NCBI GenBank assembly: GCA_045640905.1
Contig: JAZUFW010000043.1
Span: forward strand, 19,501 to 83,500
Direction: 5' to 3'
DNA: 64,000 bases
From: JAILLW01 sp045640905
GTDB taxonomy: Bacteria; Bacillota; Clostridia; Lachnospirales; Lachnospiraceae
Within the stretch, counting starts at the first letter, position 1, and each line of letters begins with the position of its first letter. The notes beneath the pieces were generated by a model, which was not told the origin of the DNA, did no database searches, and saw only the letters and a program-made list of their open reading frames with translations. The translations under genes were made by a program, and so were the position numbers. This document shows, one piece after another, positions 9,076 to 17,869 of the stretch.

Positions 9076-10441
9076 CGCCTCCCTTCTTATCGAACTGAGG
9101 CAATCTTCTGGTACACAGAAGGTTAAAGTTCTTTATGAGATATACAAACGCTATTCCGATAAGTATCGATGAAATAATCGATATTCCATAGTGAACATAG
9201 TCTTTTACGCTTTGGAAAATCGCATCGATAACCGGCAGTACAAATGCTATAACACACGCAATAATAGGGAACGTCTCCACATCCTGTTTCGTTTTCTTAT
9301 TTTTAATCTTCACGCCTTTTGCACGTTTCCCTTTATCGTATTTACCATTATCACGATCTTCGATTGCGGCCTTTTCGCCCAAATACATAAACAAGGCTAT
9401 CAGTGCAATGACCCCTGTAATAATTGCCGTGGTAATCGGTTTAAAAGTAAACAGGAAATTCAGCAAAAGGAATAATCCCAGTGCAACAACACCGCAAAAA
9501 GCAAAGTACTTTGGAATGCTTATGGGCATATCCGCAGCAACTTTTCCCGTTTGTGCATTCACCGTAACATATGCCACTCTGTCTTTATGTCTGTAGGACA
9601 TAAACCATACAGGGAACAAAGTTCTGTCCGTTCCCGTCAACCTGATACTTAAATCATTTTTGCCGGCATCTCTTTTAATATGGTGCTTTGAATAATTGGG
9701 AACCTTGCCCAGCTGTGTATAAGCATTGTTCTTTGAAAGTTCCAAGGCATCTCTTTGGTATGTCCCGGAACCCACATCCGCGGTATCTCCATAGAAACCG
9801 CTCAAAAAGCCTGCCGTAAAAGCCTTTTTCTTTTTGATATCATACGGAGCGATACGCTCGGATATTTCATCGGAAAAAGACGAAGAAGCATCGTAATTTA
9901 TACCATGATAAAAACTGTCGATTTCTCCGGTCAAATCATAATGCTTGTGATGTATATAGTCACCGTGACGCTCATCGATTTCGCCCTGGACCAAATAATC
10001 TCCGTTCATATCGATATCGTATGACCAGTAGGGCATATATATTCCTCTGAAACTGTCGATAAAGGCCGGATCTTTATATGCTTTCGGCAAAAACAATGCC
10101 TTATTTGCCTTGTTGGCATATGCTTTTTTACAATCCTCTTTCGTAATCGCAAAAGGAATAATATAATCAGGCTTTTCTTCCTTCGACAATCTGGAATAAA
10201 AAATAGTCGATGCACCGCAGAAAGGACAAAATCCCGTAATATCCGTGTCCGTGCTTTCAATTTCGCCGGCACATTCGGGACATGTGAAAATCGTAATATC
10301 ATAGTCCGTGACTTCTTGACCGTCTTCGGATTTTTGATCAAAATCATACGGGTCGTAATTGTTTCCGCAGAAATCACAATGCATCAATTGATATGCAATA
10401 TTAAATTTAAGATTTCCTCCGCATCCGGGACAATTAATCAT
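9062..10441 (-). CDS. zinc-ribbon membrane protein (TFIIB-type zinc ribbon)
   Basis: 459 residues. Two zinc ribbons are at the N-terminus: CPGC...CDFC near residues 4-25 and CPEC...CPFC near 55-75. A central soluble domain contains YMPYWSYDIDM and PVWFMSYRHKDRVAYV, as in proteins annotated 'TFIIB-type zinc ribbon-containing' or YsnF-like. Four membrane segments follow at about 315-450. It overlaps the TPM gene. This pairing recurs in Firmicutes and suggests a joint envelope role, which is inference. No enzymatic motif is seen. Confidence 0.75.
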   Translation of the reverse strand: MINCPGCGGNLKFNIAYQLMHCDFCGNNYDPYDFDQKSEDGQEVTDYDITIFTCPECAGEIESTDTDITGFCPFCGASTIFYSRLSKEEKPDYIIPFAITKEDCKKAYANKANKALFLPKAYKDPAFIDSFRGIYMPYWSYDIDMNGDYLVQGEIDERHGDYIHHKHYDLTGEIDSFYHGINYDASSSFSDEISERIAPYDIKKKKAFTAGFLSGFYGDTADVGSGTYQRDALELSKNNAYTQLGKVPNYSKHHIKRDAGKNDLSIRLTGTDRTLFPVWFMSYRHKDRVAYVTVNAQTGKVAADMPISIPKYFAFCGVVALGLFLLLNFLFTFKPITTAIITGVIALIALFMYLGEKAAIEDRDNGKYDKGKRAKGVKIKNKKTKQDVETFPIIACVIAFVLPVIDAIFQSVKDYVHYGISIISSILIGIAFVYLIKNFNLLCTRRLPQFDKKGGDDNA

Positions 10442-10458
10442 CTTTGACTCCTAGGCTC

Positions 10459-12747
10459 CTAAACTCTGTTGTAATTTATGAGACATCCTTTCAAAATAAT
10501 CTGTCTCTCTTCGTCGGTCATGTCTCCGAGCGTCAGTTCAAATTCCTTAAGGTCATTTCCTTTAACGGCATATGCCTTTATTACTTCACTCTTTGACAAA
10601 ACCTTGCTTCGAATCTCAGGAACAAATATGTAGTCAAGATTCTTAAACGGCAAGTCGCCTTCTTTGATAAGGAACGGCAGCATTCCCCAGTTAATCAGGT
10701 TCGAACGGTATCTCTTTGTGGCATATTCATTGGCAATATTGGCCCATCCGCCCAAAACCTTCTGGCAGCTGGCAGCCTGTTCTCTGGCTGAACCGTCTCC
10801 GGGCTTTACTGCGAAAATTGTCGAACCGAATCCGATATTGTCTTTGGATACATCAGCGAACTTGGACTTAATTACGTCCATTACTTCCTTGATTTCGGGG
10901 ATAGTCTCGCAAGGACATGTGCCCTCCATCAGAGTATCCTGAGCCTTCTTGATTTCCTTTGCGCGTCCTACATACAAAGGATCCTTTCTTGACAAAGTAA
11001 ACTCTGCAAGTCCCAAAGGATTTGATCTGTATGAAGAGGTTTCTCCCGAAGGAATCAACTCGTCCGTAGTAGTAACAGGATCATGAATCTCCGATACAAC
11101 TTTAAGAATCAAATTCTCGGGCAGGGATGTCATCTTAGGCCAATCCTTGATGTTGGGGCCAAACTGAATCTCACAGTCGGGATCTGCCACACCCTTGGAA
11201 TCAAATACTCTGTTTTCATATATCTTCTTATCGAAATGATATTCGTAAACACCGAAAGAAGCATCAACATCGGTAGCGGCACACAGACGTCCTTTGTTTG
11301 CTGCCGTTGCAGCGATGGAACGAGCATCCATCAAAGCTACTGATGCTATCTGGCCGCTCTGTAATTTTGATCCCTCTCTGTTGGGGAAATTACGTGTTGA
11401 ATGACGAATACTGAATGCATTATTGGCAGGTGTATCTCCGGCTCCGAAGCAAGGGCCGCAGAAAGCGGTCTTCAATACGGCACCTGTCTCCATGATGGTA
11501 GCGGCTACACCGTTTCTGATTAATTCCATATAAATGGGCATCGATGCGGGATATACACTTAATGTAAATCCATCCGAACCGATATATTTTTCCTTCAAAA
11601 TATCAGCTGCGGCACAAATATTCTCAAATCCGCCGCCCGCGCATCCTGCAATAATACCCTGATCTACGTAGAATGCGTTGTCTCTGACTTTGCTGCTTAA
11701 CGAATAAGGAACGGCACCATCCAAAGAAACCAAAGCCTTTTCCTCAACGTCGTGCAGAATATCTTTGAGATTGGCGTTAAATTCTTCGATGGTATATGTA
11801 TTACTCGGGTGGAACGGCATGGCAATCATGGGTTTGATCGCACCTAAATCAATCTTAATCAATCCATCGTAATAAGCCGTCTTTCCGGGATTCAGTTCTT
11901 TATACTCTTCTGTTCTGCCATGAATTTCGTAGAACTTCTTTATCTCATCATCTGTTCTCCAGATGGATGAAAGGCAGGTTGTTTCGGTAGTCATTACATC
12001 AATTCCGATTCTGAAATCAGCGCTTAACGACGAAACACCGGGACCTACGAACTCCATTACTTTGTTCTTTACATAGCCTGTCTTGAACACTGCTCCGATG
12101 ATAGCAAGCGCTACGTCCTGAGGGCCTACGCCTCTTTGAGGAGCTCCTTCAAGATATACGCCTACAACTTCGGGCATGTTAATATCGTAAGTTTGATTCA
12201 AAAGCTGCTTTACCAGCTCGGGGCCGCCTTCGCCCATAGCCATTGTTCCCAACGCACCGTATCTGGTATGCGAATCGGAACCCAAAATCATTTTTCCGCC
12301 GCCGGAAAGCATTTCACGGGCGAACTGATGAATAACGGCCTGATGGGGAGGTACATATACTCCGCCGTACTTCTTGGCACATGTTAATCCAAACATGTGG
12401 TCATCTTCGTTAATCGTTCCGCCTACCGCGCAAAGCGAGTTGTGACAATTTGTCAAAACATAGGGTATGGGGAACTTGGTAAGTCCTGATGCACGTGCAG
12501 TCTGAATGATTCCGACAAAAGTAATGTCATGACTGGTCAGTTTATCAAACTTAATCTTTAGTTTTCTCATATTGCCCGAAGTATTATGGCTTTCCAAAAT
12601 ACCGTAAGCAATAGTGTTTTTCTTTGCTTCTTCCTTGGTTATGCTCTGTGATGTTTTCGAAGCGACATTTTGTAACGCTTCATTGCTATCTTCAATAATT
12701 TCGGTGCCGTTAAGTAAATACGCACCGCCGTTTAAGACCTCGACCAC
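10459..12747 (-). CDS. aconitase-superfamily hydratase
   Basis: 762-residue aconitase-type protein with the four-domain layout. HMFGLTCAKKYGG and GSDSHTRYGALGT mark the substrate domain. Cysteine in GCAGGGFENIC and the pair in FCGPCFGAGD supply the [4Fe-4S] ligands. The C-terminal swivel domain has GDGSAREQAA, with the active-site serine-arginine pair. Length and sequence resemble the stand-alone 'hydratase' of Clostridia (YbhJ-like) more than AcnA or AcnB. The substrate may be citrate or a related hydroxy-acid. No TCA-cycle gene is adjacent, so the pathway is unproven. Confidence 0.85.
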   Translation of the reverse strand: MVEVLNGGAYLLNGTEIIEDSNEALQNVASKTSQSITKEEAKKNTIAYGILESHNTSGNMRKLKIKFDKLTSHDITFVGIIQTARASGLTKFPIPYVLTNCHNSLCAVGGTINEDDHMFGLTCAKKYGGVYVPPHQAVIHQFAREMLSGGGKMILGSDSHTRYGALGTMAMGEGGPELVKQLLNQTYDINMPEVVGVYLEGAPQRGVGPQDVALAIIGAVFKTGYVKNKVMEFVGPGVSSLSADFRIGIDVMTTETTCLSSIWRTDDEIKKFYEIHGRTEEYKELNPGKTAYYDGLIKIDLGAIKPMIAMPFHPSNTYTIEEFNANLKDILHDVEEKALVSLDGAVPYSLSSKVRDNAFYVDQGIIAGCAGGGFENICAAADILKEKYIGSDGFTLSVYPASMPIYMELIRNGVAATIMETGAVLKTAFCGPCFGAGDTPANNAFSIRHSTRNFPNREGSKLQSGQIASVALMDARSIAATAANKGRLCAATDVDASFGVYEYHFDKKIYENRVFDSKGVADPDCEIQFGPNIKDWPKMTSLPENLILKVVSEIHDPVTTTDELIPSGETSSYRSNPLGLAEFTLSRKDPLYVGRAKEIKKAQDTLMEGTCPCETIPEIKEVMDVIKSKFADVSKDNIGFGSTIFAVKPGDGSAREQAASCQKVLGGWANIANEYATKRYRSNLINWGMLPFLIKEGDLPFKNLDYIFVPEIRSKVLSKSEVIKAYAVKGNDLKEFELTLGDMTDEERQIILKGCLINYNRV

Positions 12748-12761
12748 TTTAGTAATCCTCC

Positions 12762-13703
12762 TTAAAGTCTGGCGTTATCAACATTATCTTTAAACCATTG
12801 ATAGGCCAGTTCCACGCCTTCATCAAGGTCAACCTTATGCTTAAATCCCAAATTGTGAAGTTTGGTTACATCTGTCAATTTTCTGGGTGTTCCGTCAGGC
12901 ATATCTGTATTCCATACAATTTCGCCTTCGTAGCCCACTACTTTCTTAACGGTTTCAGCCAATTCCTTAATCGTAACTTCAACACCTGTTCCGATATTGA
13001 CATGCTGTTCGCCATCGTAGTTTTCAAGCAGGAATACACAGGCGTCTGCCATATCGTCTACGTATAAGAATTCACGAAGAGGTGTTCCCGTACCCCATAA
13101 TTCAACGCTCTTTGCACCGTTAACTTTTGCGTCATGGAATTTTCTGATCATAGCGGGCATTACATGAGAGCCCTGAAGATCGTAGTTATCATGCGGTCCG
13201 TAAAGATTGGTAGGCATACAGCTGATAAAATTATCCCCGTATTGACGCTTGTAAAATTTGCACATCTCAAGACCGGAAATTTTGGCAATTGCATACGCTT
13301 CATTTGTTTCTTCCAAAGGACCCGTAAGCAAGGCATCTTCCGGAATCGGCTGAGGTGCCATTCTGGGATATATACAGGTGCTTCCCAGGAATAACAGTTT
13401 CTTTACCTTATATTGATGAGCACAGTTAATCACGTTGCACTGAATCTGCATATTGATATAGGCAAATTCTGCCGGCGTGGTATTGTTAGCATTGATTCCT
13501 CCAACTTTAGCTGCCGCCAAAACAACAACATCAGGTCTTTCCTTTTCAAAAAATTCATTTACGGCAGCCTGATTTGTCAAATCAAGTTCTTTATGCGTGC
13601 GCCCTATAACATTGGTATATCCGCTTCGCTCAAGTGAACGACATATTGCAGAACCGACCAATCCTCTATGACCGGCAACGTAAATCTTGTCATCTTTATT
13701 CAT
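12762..13703 (-). CDS. fcl: GDP-L-fucose synthase
   Basis: 313-residue short-chain dehydrogenase with the NAD(P) motif GHRGLVGSAI at the N-terminus and the catalytic YAIAK (Tyr-x3-Lys) near residue 143. LGSTCIYP, MPTNLYGPHDNYD and ELWGTGTPLREFLYVDD are hallmarks of GDP-fucose synthase. It epimerises and reduces GDP-4-keto-6-deoxymannose, the product of the adjacent gmd gene, to GDP-L-fucose. Its start codon directly follows the gmd stop, so the two are a translational unit feeding the surface-polysaccharide genes. Confidence 0.93.
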   Translation of the reverse strand: MNKDDKIYVAGHRGLVGSAICRSLERSGYTNVIGRTHKELDLTNQAAVNEFFEKERPDVVVLAAAKVGGINANNTTPAEFAYINMQIQCNVINCAHQYKVKKLLFLGSTCIYPRMAPQPIPEDALLTGPLEETNEAYAIAKISGLEMCKFYKRQYGDNFISCMPTNLYGPHDNYDLQGSHVMPAMIRKFHDAKVNGAKSVELWGTGTPLREFLYVDDMADACVFLLENYDGEQHVNIGTGVEVTIKELAETVKKVVGYEGEIVWNTDMPDGTPRKLTDVTKLHNLGFKHKVDLDEGVELAYQWFKDNVDNARL

Positions 13704-14774
13704 TTACTGTTCCACCTCTTTTTTATATTCATCGCAGTCTTTTCCTACGATTTCTTTCATGTCGGAATCCATCATCATTCTAACCAAAGCCGCAAAGTCG
13801 ACATCTCTCTTCCATCCGAGGGTCTTCTCCGCCTTTGTGCAGTCACCCCAAAGGAACTCAACTTCGGCAGGACGATAAAACTCGGGATTAATATCAACCA
13901 AAAGACGTCCTGTCTTTGAATCGTATCCCTTTTCGTCTACACCGGTTCCTTCCCATCTGATTATTATTCCCAGCTGTTTGAATGCCTCTTCAACAAATTC
14001 TCTGACAGTATGAGTCTCATTTGTTGCAAGTACAAAGTCATCGGGCTTATCCTGCTGGAGCATCATCCACATACCTTTAACGTAGTCTCCCGCAAATCCC
14101 CAGTCTCTCTTTGCATTCATATTTCCCAAAGAAAGTTTTTGCTGCTTGCCGGCCATTATATTTGCAATAGCGAGTGTTATTTTTCTCGTTACGAAATTCT
14201 CACCTCTTCTGGGTGATTCATGGTTAAACAAGATGCCGTTGCAGGCAAACATGTTGTAGCTTTCTCTGTAATTTACAGTAATCCAGTACGAATAAAGCTT
14301 CGCAGCACCGTAAGGGCTCTTGGGATAAAACGGTGTTTTTTCGGATTGAGGAGCTGTCTCCGGAATTCCTCCGAATAATTCCGATGTGGAAGCCTGGTAA
14401 TATCTGCAATTGCCTCCGTTTACACGAATAGCCTCCAGAAGCTTTAATGTGCTGACACCTGTAGCCTCCGCAGTATATTCCGGAACTTCAAACGATACTC
14501 CGACGTGTGACTGAGCAGCCAAATTGTATACTTCGTCAGGTCTGATTTCTCCGATCAATCTCATCAGATTGCTGGAATCGGTAGTATCCGCATAGTGCAA
14601 AAAGAATTTAACGTTGTTGTAATCGGATCTTAATATATGATCTATTCTGGCCGTATTTGAAATACTGTGTCGTCTGATAAGGCCGTGAACCACGTAACCT
14701 TTTTCGAGTAAGAACTCGGCCAAATATGAACCGTCCTGACCGGTAATTCCTGTAATAAGTGCTGTTTTCTGCAT
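13704..14774 (-). CDS. gmd: GDP-mannose 4,6-dehydratase
   Basis: 356 residues, usual length. GITGQDGSYLAEFLLEKGY binds NADP, and the catalytic tetrad includes YGAAK near residue 155. GLIRRHSISNTARIDH and NHESPRRGENFVTRKI are specific to Gmd. It converts GDP-mannose to GDP-4-keto-6-deoxymannose, the substrate of the fucose synthase directly downstream. Its presence predicts fucose (or a fucose-derived sugar) in the glycan made by the cluster at 1-8.3 kb. Confidence 0.95.
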   Translation of the reverse strand: MQKTALITGITGQDGSYLAEFLLEKGYVVHGLIRRHSISNTARIDHILRSDYNNVKFFLHYADTTDSSNLMRLIGEIRPDEVYNLAAQSHVGVSFEVPEYTAEATGVSTLKLLEAIRVNGGNCRYYQASTSELFGGIPETAPQSEKTPFYPKSPYGAAKLYSYWITVNYRESYNMFACNGILFNHESPRRGENFVTRKITLAIANIMAGKQQKLSLGNMNAKRDWGFAGDYVKGMWMMLQQDKPDDFVLATNETHTVREFVEEAFKQLGIIIRWEGTGVDEKGYDSKTGRLLVDINPEFYRPAEVEFLWGDCTKAEKTLGWKRDVDFAALVRMMMDSDMKEIVGKDCDEYKKEVEQ

Positions 14775-14804
14775 AATGATAATCCTTCCTTTATAATTCC
14801 GGCA

Positions 14805-15272
14805 TTACTTAAAAAATGCCATGTTATTCATAACTACTGCGACTACAATTCCCAATATGCCACCCATCAATACCTGCAATGGAGTATGACCTATCAATTC
14901 CTTAAGTGCTTTTTCGGGACCGATTTTTTTACCCATATCCTTGAAAATTTCCAGCATGTCATTGATTACTTCGCCCTGTATTCCCGTTTCTCTGCGAACA
15001 CCCATTGCATCATACATGGTGACAATCGCAAAAATGGCAGTCATGGCAAATTCAAAGCTGGCCACGCCGTATACCATACCTGCGCTGGTAGCCAATGCGC
15101 AAACCGTAGCCGAATGAGAACTGGGCATTCCTCCGCCACCAATCATTCTTTCTGCTACAAATCCCTTATTTATGATGGCGTGCAGTATCGTTTTAATAAT
15201 CTGTGCCAATAGCCACGCAGTTATCGGTGCTATCAGAATTGAATTTCTGATTAATTCGTTAAATGAACCCAT
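14805..15272 (-). CDS. divergent PAP2 family membrane protein
   Basis: 155 residues with four hydrophobic segments. GGGGMPSSHSATVCALA near residues 45-61 is the PSSHS phosphatase motif of divergent PAP2 (DUF212) proteins, and a later VMYDAMGVRRETG segment is also characteristic. It probably hydrolyses a lipid phosphate or pyrophosphate at the membrane. It sits 5 bp downstream of the rhamnose reductase within the sugar-nucleotide group, so recycling of undecaprenyl pyrophosphate is a plausible but unproven role. Confidence 0.8.
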   Translation of the reverse strand: MGSFNELIRNSILIAPITAWLLAQIIKTILHAIINKGFVAERMIGGGGMPSSHSATVCALATSAGMVYGVASFEFAMTAIFAIVTMYDAMGVRRETGIQGEVINDMLEIFKDMGKKIGPEKALKELIGHTPLQVLMGGILGIVVAVVMNNMAFFK

Positions 15273-15276
15273 GGAT

Positions 15277-16131
15277 TTACATCTCCTTCAGATACTTTTC
15301 TATGGCATCATGCCAATCGGCGAACATGTAATCCGAAGTCAGTCGAAGCATGTAATTATCCAATATCGAATATGCCGGTCTGGGAGCTGCGGCTCCATAT
15401 TCTGCAGCCGTAATGGGTACAACTTTTGTACCCTTTCCCGCAAGGCGGAATATTTCCTTGGTAAAATCAGCCCATGAACAGCTTCCTTCACATGTTGCGT
15501 GGAAGGTTCCGTAGTTATCGCTAAACATCTGCGACACTATCGCCTTGGCCAATTCTTCCGAACTGGTAGGAGATCCGACCTGATCACATACCACCTTTAC
15601 TTCATCATGATCTTCAGACAGACGAAGCATTGTTTTTACGAAATTTTTGCCGTCGCCGTATAACCATGCCGTTCTGAAGATAAAATATTTGTCAGCAAAG
15701 TCTTTGACAAATTCTTCACCGGCCAGTTTAGTTTTTCCGTATGCTCCCTGCGGATTCGGCTTGTCAAACTCCGTATAGGGTTTGGTAGCGGTACCGTCAA
15801 AAACATAATCCGTCGAAACATGAACCAGTTTTGATTTTATATCCGTCGCAGCAATACTAAGATTTCTGGGGCCGATTGCATTAATTCTGTAAGCATTGTC
15901 CCAATCCGATTCGGCCTTGTCTACTGCCGTGTAAGCAGCACAGTTTACTATTACTTCAGGCTTGCATTCACGCACAAATTTAAGAACCGCATCCACATTC
16001 GTAATATCCAGTTCAGCCACGTCAGTATTGATTAATTCAATGTCACTAAAGGGTGCCAATGCTATATTCATAGCTCGTCCCAACTGTCCGTTACACCCGG
16101 TTATCATAATCTTTTTCATACAAAAGACCAT
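15277..16131 (-). CDS. rfbD: dTDP-4-dehydrorhamnose reductase
   Basis: About 284 residues. ITGCNGQLGRAM binds the cofactor and YGKTKLAGE carries Tyr-x3-Lys. VHVSTDYVFDG and FRTAWLYGDGKNFVKTMLRL are RmlD signatures. It makes dTDP-L-rhamnose. The ATG at 16131 (MVFCMKK) has the better ribosome-binding site (AGGAAAGG); the ATG at 16119 is the alternative. The rmlA, rmlB and rmlC partners are not in this window. It is the promoter-proximal gene of the minus-strand run, diverging from HPr. Confidence 0.88.
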   Translation of the reverse strand: MVFCMKKIMITGCNGQLGRAMNIALAPFSDIELINTDVAELDITNVDAVLKFVRECKPEVIVNCAAYTAVDKAESDWDNAYRINAIGPRNLSIAATDIKSKLVHVSTDYVFDGTATKPYTEFDKPNPQGAYGKTKLAGEEFVKDFADKYFIFRTAWLYGDGKNFVKTMLRLSEDHDEVKVVCDQVGSPTSSEELAKAIVSQMFSDNYGTFHATCEGSCSWADFTKEIFRLAGKGTKVVPITAAEYGAAAPRPAYSILDNYMLRLTSDYMFADWHDAIEKYLKEM

Positions 16132-16275
16132 ACCTTTCCTAATTGTAATCATACATTGTTTATTTTACTATTTTCGCCGTATATAAACAAGACTTAATAA
16201 ACTCAAACGTAACTTGTGATATTTATAATTAAGTGCTATACTATGCATGTATTATGGTTATTGGAGGAGTTACAA

Positions 16276-16539
16276 ATGGTTAGTCAGAAAGTGGTTATCA
16301 AAAACCCTACCGGCTTACACCTACGCCCTGCCGGAATATTGTGTAAAGAAGCGATGCAGTTCAAATCGCTTATCACGTTTTCCTTCAGAGGCAATACAGC
16401 AAATGCCAAAAGTGTTTTAAGTGTCCTTGGGGCATGTGTAAAATGCGGTGATGAAATAGAAATAGCCTGTGACGGTGAAGATGAGACCGTTGCTCTTTCT
16501 TCATTGATCGATGCTATCGAAAACGGTTTGGGAGAATAA
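16276..16539 (+). CDS. HPr phosphocarrier protein
   Basis: 87 residues from the ATG preceded by GGAGGAGTTACAA; an upstream in-frame ATG lacks such a site. NPTGLHLRPAG places the phospho-accepting histidine at residue 15, and AKSVLSVLG places the regulatory serine at 46. Both sites are intact, so it can serve phosphotransfer and HPr-kinase control of carbon catabolite repression. It is somewhat divergent from canonical HPr (FRGNTANAK), so a Crh-like or secondary HPr role is possible. It is a single-gene unit ending in a strong terminator. Confidence 0.88.
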   Translation: MVSQKVVIKNPTGLHLRPAGILCKEAMQFKSLITFSFRGNTANAKSVLSVLGACVKCGDEIEIACDGEDETVALSSLIDAIENGLGE

Positions 16540-16550
16540 TTAATTTCAAT

Positions 16551-16583
16551 AAAAAGCGCCCCGGTATTTTTACCGGGGCGTTT
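16551..16583. terminator. bidirectional rho-independent terminator
   Basis: Stem CGCCCCGGTA (16557-16566) and TACCGGGGCG (16571-16580) with a 4-base loop. An A-run lies on the left and a T-run on the right. It serves the HPr gene on the plus strand and the DUF3048 gene on the minus strand. Confidence 0.9.
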
Positions 16584-16597
16584 CATTATGCATTAAC

Positions 16598-17776
16598 TTA
16601 TTTCTTTGCTGTATATTCTTTGTCATCTACCAAAATGGTATCTCCGTCTTCAACTATGAGAACCATGGTTTTTCCTGTGTTAAATTCAACTTCGTTACCG
16701 TCATCATCATAATATCTGGTAGCACCGTAGTCGGATTCTTTCTTCCAGGTTACATGAATTCCCTTTCCGTTGGTAAAGAAATATCCGTCTCTGGTAGTAT
16801 CATGACACTGGAATGCCAAATAGCCTTTTTCGTCTCTGACTTCATGATATGTATTCTGAACTATAACGTTCTTGAATGACAACTGTTCATTATTAGCCAA
16901 GTCGACATGCGGTTCGTCGGATGACTTGGGGAAATGCTGGAATCTGTCGTAAGTTCCTGTCTCCTCATTATAAATGAAATATGAGTTCGTCATGGGATAT
17001 GCTTCAGACATATCAATCTTGTTAGCCGAAAATGCATCCGGATACTGAGTCAGCATATTCGGTGTAGCATTGCTGGCGAACTTATAATGATAAGGATCTG
17101 CATAACCGTCACGATATGTAAGGGAAATACCCAAACTGTCGCAGGCTTCTTTAATATTTTCGGCACTGGTAAATGCATTATCCGTCGAATTCTTTGCATC
17201 ATCTCTGAATGCCAGGTTAGTATAAGCGTTGTTATACTTTCCTACATCAGGCTGTGAAATACAGTCAATATTGTCGGTATCTTCTCTGCCGATTACATCA
17301 TAAATGTACCAAGGTCCTCCGAAATGAATGTATATGGCATCCCATTCAAATGACCAATAAACGTAGTAGTCACGGCACGAACGAATATTTCCGATTTTGG
17401 TCATATCCTGCCATTTGTCAAAAACGGCCATCAATCTGGTCATTTCGCCTTCAACGTTTACTTCGTACAGTACTGCAGCATTTGAAAGTCCAAAATGGCT
17501 GGCAGTTGAAGAGTTCGGTATCATTACTGCAACAGGTCTCTGATTATTCTGCTCTTCGGTAACCCATTCATTGGTAATTCTGCTCTTTACCATTCCCTCC
17601 TCGGGAGGTAAATCTTCATCGGCAACAGGAGCTTCCGTAGGATTTTCTGCTGCAGGTGTTGCATCAAGAATAGGTTCAACGACAACAGACGGTGTCTGAA
17701 CTTCATCACCCTTACATCCGAACAACAATACGGTCGAAGCAAGTGCAAGTAATAACACTACCTTTAACTTCTTCAT
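16598..17776 (-). CDS. DUF3048-domain lipoprotein (YerB-like)
   Basis: 392 residues. Signal peptide with lipobox LLFGC, cysteine near residue 21, so the protein is tethered outside the membrane. After an acidic Pro/Glu/Ala-rich linker, the domain NNQRPVAVMIPNSSTASHFGLSNAAVLYEVNVEGEMTR-type region (split across residues 75-115) identifies DUF3048. The C-terminal lobe ends with TMVLIVEDGDTI. YerB-like proteins are secreted and of unknown function, with proposed cell-wall roles. The gene is flanked by terminators and transcribed alone. Confidence 0.85.
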   Translation of the reverse strand: MKKLKVVLLLALASTVLLFGCKGDEVQTPSVVVEPILDATPAAENPTEAPVADEDLPPEEGMVKSRITNEWVTEEQNNQRPVAVMIPNSSTASHFGLSNAAVLYEVNVEGEMTRLMAVFDKWQDMTKIGNIRSCRDYYVYWSFEWDAIYIHFGGPWYIYDVIGREDTDNIDCISQPDVGKYNNAYTNLAFRDDAKNSTDNAFTSAENIKEACDSLGISLTYRDGYADPYHYKFASNATPNMLTQYPDAFSANKIDMSEAYPMTNSYFIYNEETGTYDRFQHFPKSSDEPHVDLANNEQLSFKNVIVQNTYHEVRDEKGYLAFQCHDTTRDGYFFTNGKGIHVTWKKESDYGATRYYDDDGNEVEFNTGKTMVLIVEDGDTILVDDKEYTAKK

Positions 17777-17869
17777 AATATATCCTCATTTCTTAATCTT
17801 AGCAGTCAAAAATATACACTCCGAAGATTATATCACAGGATTATCCTGACGTCACTAATTTATTGAATA

